64,000 bases of DNA, taken from assembly GCA_015485355.1 (NCBI GenBank), contig WFTQ01000034.1, positions 1 through 64,000 on the forward strand, read 5' to 3'. The notes under the pieces are model-generated. The model searched no databases and was not told where the DNA came from. It saw only the letters and a list, made by a program, of their open reading frames with translations. Source of the DNA: a bacterium (GTDB taxonomy: Bacteria; Calditrichota; Calditrichia; RBG-13-44-9; J042). Made by a program: the position numbers and the translations under genes. This document shows positions 60,232 to 64,000 of this stretch, one piece after another. Every line of letters starts with the position of its first letter. Positions within the stretch are counted from its first letter, which is position 1.

Positions 60232-61350
60232 ATGACGAACATCCAGATGGTAGATTTGAAGCGTCAGTATTCACGGTTGCAGAAGGAAATCGATACCGCC
60301 GTTTCCCGCGTTCTGCATTCCTGCCGGTTCGTTCATGGTCCTGAGGTTCAGCAGTTTGCCCGAGAGGTGGAAAAGTATGTGGGTGTTGCCCATGCGATTC
60401 CCTGTGCCAGCGGAACCGATGCCCTGATGTTGTGTTTGATGGCCCTGGAAGTACAACCCGGGGATGAGGTCATCACCACGCCGTTTACTTTTATTGCCAC
60501 CGCCGAGGCCATCTCTCTGGTGGGGGCCACCCCCGTTTTTGTGGATATAGACGAGCAGACCTTGACCCTGCGTCCGGATTTGTTAAGCGAAGCCGTCACC
60601 GCGCGAACGCGTGCTATTATACCGGTGCACCTGTACGGCCAGTCGGCCGACCTGAAGCCGGTGCTGGAGGTGGCGCGACGACATCAACTAAAGGTGGTGG
60701 AGGACGCCGCCCAGGCGTTGGGAACGGAATATTGCGGGCGAAAAGTGGGCACCTGGGGCGACCTGACAGCGGTATCGTTTTATCCAGGTAAAAACCTGGG
60801 GGCTTATGGGGATGCCGGCATGGTGCTGACCAATCACTCCTCCCTTGCCGAGAAGGTGCGCATGCTGGCCGATCATGGTTCCAGAAAGCGATACCTGCAT
60901 GAATATATTGGCTTGAATAGCCGCCTGGATGCCCTCCAGGCGGCTATCTTACGGGTCAAACTGCCTTATCTGGACGAATGGAATCAGCGCAGGCGGGACA
61001 TTGCCCGGAGGTATCGCGAAAGACTGGAAAAATTGCCCCTCACCTTTCAGCGGCTCCCGGAATATTCGACCCACATCTATCATCAGTTTGTCATTCGCAC
61101 CCCCCGGCGGGACGAATTGCAGGTATTTTTGCAAAAACGGGGTATCCCCACCGCCATTCACTACCCGCTGCCCGTACATCTACAGCCGGCGTTTCGGCAA
61201 CGCTATGGGTTTCGGGAAGGGATGTTCCCGGTGGCCGAAAAGGTGGCCGGAGAAGTGCTCTCCTTACCCATGCATCCCGATTTAACCGAAGAAGAAATCC
61301 GCATCGTCATCGAGACGATCGAGCAGTTTTTTCATCAACAGGCAGGATAG
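60232..61350 (+). CDS. DegT/DnrJ/EryC1/StrS family aminotransferase
   Basis: '[21 protein letters not shown]', '[40 protein letters not shown]', '[44 protein letters not shown]'. Confidence 0.96.
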   Translation: MTNIQMVDLKRQYSRLQKEIDTAVSRVLHSCRFVHGPEVQQFAREVEKYVGVAHAIPCASGTDALMLCLMALEVQPGDEVITTPFTFIATAEAISLVGATPVFVDIDEQTLTLRPDLLSEAVTARTRAIIPVHLYGQSADLKPVLEVARRHQLKVVEDAAQALGTEYCGRKVGTWGDLTAVSFYPGKNLGAYGDAGMVLTNHSSLAEKVRMLADHGSRKRYLHEYIGLNSRLDALQAAILRVKLPYLDEWNQRRRDIARRYRERLEKLPLTFQRLPEYSTHIYHQFVIRTPRRDELQVFLQKRGIPTAIHYPLPVHLQPAFRQRYGFREGMFPVAEKVAGEVLSLPMHPDLTEEEIRIVIETIEQFFHQQAG

Positions 61351-61361
61351 TGAGGTCTTTT

Positions 61362-62639
61362 ATGTTGGATTTAAAATTCATTCGTGAACATCCCGACAAG
61401 GTGAAAAAAGGAATAAAAGCCAAACACGAGACCGGAAACGTCGACCGCATTCTGGCCCTGGATGCCGAACGTCGGAAACTGTTGCAGCAATCCGATACCT
61501 TGAAGCATGAGCGACGTGTCCTTTCGGAACAAGTGGGTCAATTGAAAAAAGAGGGCAAAGACATCAGCCGGGTGGTTGAGCAGACCCGTGCGATGGCGCA
61601 GAAAATTAAACAGCTGGATGAACGGCTGCGGGTCATCGATAGCGAGTTAGCCGCCGAACTGGATCGCATACCCAACCTGCCCCATCCCAGCGTCCCGGTG
61701 GGAAAGGACGCTTCTCAGAACGTCGTCGTGAAGGCCTGGGGCAAGTTGCCGGAGTTTGATTTTAAGCTATCCGATCATCTGGAAATTGGGGAGCGATTGG
61801 ACATTATCGATTTCCCCCGGGGCAGTAAAGTGGCTGGAAGAGGATTTCCGGTTTACAAGGGGAAAGGTGCGCAACTGGAGCGGGCCCTGATCAATTTTAT
61901 GCTGGAGGTCCATATTCATGAACACGGCTATCGGGAGGTGTTCCCTCCTTTCCTGGTGAATCGGGAAAGCATGCGCGGCACCGGCCAGTTGCCCAAAATG
62001 GAAGAAGACATGTATTACCTGGAAAAAGACGATTTGTTTCTGATTCCCACGGCCGAAGTTCCCGTCACCAACTTACACCGGGATGAAATCCTGTTTGGAG
62101 ACAAATTACCGATCAAGTATTGTGCCTATTCCGCCTGTTTCCGTCGGGAGGCGGGTTCCTGGGGCAAGGACACCCGGGGCTTTTTGAGGTTGCATCAATT
62201 CAATAAAGTGGAACTGGTGAAGTTGGTATTGCCCGAAACTTCCTATGAGGAGCTGGATCGACTGGTTCAGGATGCCTGCCGAATTCTGGAGATGCTGGGA
62301 ATTCCCTATCGGGTGGTGGAGCTGTGTACCGGGGACTTGAGTTTTGCCGCCGCCAAGTGTTACGACATCGAGGTGTGGTCGCCCGCCGAACGCCGCTGGC
62401 TGGAAGCGTCCAGTTGTAGCAACTTCGAGGATTTCCAGGCTCGCCGGATGAACATCCGCTTTCGCCGAACCTCTCTGTCCAAGCCGGAATTTGTGCATAC
62501 ATTGAATGGTTCGGGACTGGCCACTTCGCGCTTAATGGTGGCCCTTCTGGAAACCTATCAGACCGATGAAGGATCGGTCGTGGTACCGGAGGTCTTGCGA
62601 AAGTATACCGGATTTAATCTGATCAAGCGGGAATACTAA
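61362..62639 (+). CDS. serS: serine--tRNA ligase
   Basis: '[23 protein letters not shown]', '[51 protein letters not shown]', '[30 protein letters not shown]'. Start corrected from ORF track 60978. Confidence 0.98.
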   Translation: MLDLKFIREHPDKVKKGIKAKHETGNVDRILALDAERRKLLQQSDTLKHERRVLSEQVGQLKKEGKDISRVVEQTRAMAQKIKQLDERLRVIDSELAAELDRIPNLPHPSVPVGKDASQNVVVKAWGKLPEFDFKLSDHLEIGERLDIIDFPRGSKVAGRGFPVYKGKGAQLERALINFMLEVHIHEHGYREVFPPFLVNRESMRGTGQLPKMEEDMYYLEKDDLFLIPTAEVPVTNLHRDEILFGDKLPIKYCAYSACFRREAGSWGKDTRGFLRLHQFNKVELVKLVLPETSYEELDRLVQDACRILEMLGIPYRVVELCTGDLSFAAAKCYDIEVWSPAERRWLEASSCSNFEDFQARRMNIRFRRTSLSKPEFVHTLNGSGLATSRLMVALLETYQTDEGSVVVPEVLRKYTGFNLIKREY

Positions 62640-63385
62640 TGCCGGGCCTTTTTCATCAAATTGTATTTATAACCGTTCTGGTGGGGGCTACCCTGATCGG
62701 TGCGGTTATGGTGATCGTTGTTGGCTTGTTCAATCCCTACGCTTCCGTTATCCGTTTCCTGGCCCGTACCTGGTCAAGAATTCTGTTGCTGGCGGCGGGT
62801 GTCCGGGTGACTGTCGTGGGCCGGGAGCATATCCAGCCCGGACAGAATTACGTGGTGGTGGGGAATCATCAGAGTCACATGGATATACCGGTCGTGTTCA
62901 GCTATATTCCCTTGCATTTAACGGTGGTGGCCAAAAAGGAGCTCTTTCGGGTACCTGTATTCGGGTGGGCCATCCGGGCGGCGGGTATTCTTCGCCTGGA
63001 TCGTCAGGACCGCGGTCAGGCCATTAAAGTGTTGAATCAGGGAGAGCAGCTGCTGAAGGAGAAACACCTGTCTTTGTTGGCTTTTCCCGAAGGTACCCGT
63101 AGCCCCGACGGAACCCTCCGGGCTTTCAAGAAAGGTCCTTTCGTCGTGGCCATTAAAACCGGGCTGCCCGTCCTCCCGCTAACCATCATCGGGACCAATC
63201 GCATCCTTCCCAAAAAAAGCCTCTGGATACGGCCCGGCCGGGTCCAGCTGATTATCCATCCGCCGGTAAACCCTTCGGGTTATACCTTCGACACTCGGGA
63301 TCAACTGGTCGAACGGGTTCGCCACATCATTAAGAAAGGATACGAGGAAAGTTATGCCGCCGTTTTCCAATCTAACAGTGGTTGA
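62639..63385 (+). CDS. plsC: 1-acyl-sn-glycerol-3-phosphate acyltransferase
   Basis: 'VVVGNHQSHMDIPVVFSYIP', 'LAFPEGTRSPDGTLRAFKKGPFVVAIKTGLPVLPLTIIGTNRI'. Confidence 0.95.
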   Translation: MPGLFHQIVFITVLVGATLIGAVMVIVVGLFNPYASVIRFLARTWSRILLLAAGVRVTVVGREHIQPGQNYVVVGNHQSHMDIPVVFSYIPLHLTVVAKKELFRVPVFGWAIRAAGILRLDRQDRGQAIKVLNQGEQLLKEKHLSLLAFPEGTRSPDGTLRAFKKGPFVVAIKTGLPVLPLTIIGTNRILPKKSLWIRPGRVQLIIHPPVNPSGYTFDTRDQLVERVRHIIKKGYEESYAAVFQSNSG

Positions 63386-63986
63386 GCACGCCGTTATTCA
63401 GGACAAATTGGCCCGCCTGCGGCATAAAGACACACCATTCCATGATTTTCGTGCCCTGCTGGAGGACATCAGTCTGTTACTGTTTTATGAAGCCGCGCGG
63501 GCTTTGTCCACCACCGACCAGGTGGTGGAAACGCCCCTGGAAACCCTCACTGCCCGACGACTGACTCGCCCGATTTTGCTGGTCCCCATTTTGCGCGCCG
63601 GTTTGGGTATGGCCAATGGGATTGTTCGGGTATTCCCGGAAGCCCGAATCGGAGTATTGGGGATGTACCGGGACGAATCCACTTTGCAGCCGGTGGATTA
63701 TTATCTGCGTTTGCCCGAAGATATGCACCATATGGATGTGTTTTTATTGGATCCCATGCTGGCAACCGGTGGTAGTGCCCGATCCGCGGTGGACAAACTG
63801 AAGAGGCATCGGGCCGAGTGCATTGTCATGCTGGCTTTGATTGCCGCCCCCGAAGGCGTTTCCCTTATGCAAAGGCATCACCCGGACGTCCCCATCGTTA
63901 CCGCTGCCCTGGATCGGCAGTTGAACGCCCAGGGGTTCATCCTGCCGGGATTGGGCGATGCCGGAGATCGCTATTTCGGGGTTTAG
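63354..63986 (+). CDS. upp: uracil phosphoribosyltransferase
   Basis: 'VVEHAVIQDKLARLRHKDTPFHDFRALLEDISLLLFYEAAR', 'LVPILRAGLGMANGIVRVFPEARIGVLGMYRDE', 'VFLLDPMLATGGSARSAVDKL'. Confidence 0.98.
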   Translation: MPPFSNLTVVEHAVIQDKLARLRHKDTPFHDFRALLEDISLLLFYEAARALSTTDQVVETPLETLTARRLTRPILLVPILRAGLGMANGIVRVFPEARIGVLGMYRDESTLQPVDYYLRLPEDMHHMDVFLLDPMLATGGSARSAVDKLKRHRAECIVMLALIAAPEGVSLMQRHHPDVPIVTAALDRQLNAQGFILPGLGDAGDRYFGV

Positions 63987-64000
63987 TTGCCCGATGCGGT

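Noticed and set aside
60978-61361. N-terminal extension of the serS ORF
   Set aside because: Overlaps the DegT aminotransferase in another frame; canonical serS start [12 protein letters not shown] is at 61362.

Overview
The 64 kb window is densely coding (about 50 credible CDSs, two tRNAs, rnpB). It looks like a chromosome segment from a bacterium of the FCB/Calditrichota type. That placement is inferred from C-terminal 'YPNPFN...GxYxYRL' sorting domains, a GWxTD protein, a B12-dependent RNR and PorV/FadL-like outer-membrane proteins; it was not computed. Most genes are housekeeping or generic: serS, upp, plsC, mutL, miaA, deoC, nrdJ, rpoZ-like, rnpB, peroxiredoxin, cytochrome c peroxidase and transporters. 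I found no CRISPR array, prophage or transposase. The most interesting locus is 24.47-32.16 kb. It encodes a sensor histidine kinase with an apparent seven-repeat FG-GAP/VCBS plus ASPIC/UnbV exported sensor region, then an overlapping NtrC-type sigma-54 activator, then a Tyr/Trp-rich plus Arg-rich lipoprotein preceded by a near-consensus -24/-12 element, then a FadL/PorV-like outer-membrane protein. A 21-nt motif (18/21 identical) occurs upstream of the kinase, overlapping a sigma-70-like promoter, and again between the activator and the lipoprotein. Other notable points are a cNMP-binding/DUF4388/receiver fusion, a decayed metallo-beta-lactamase-fold gene spread over three frames, a probable frameshift in an HTH gene, an exported BPL_N/lamin-tail-like/sorting-domain fusion, and several strong intergenic hairpins. 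All calls come from reading the sequence and supplied translations; no searches were run.
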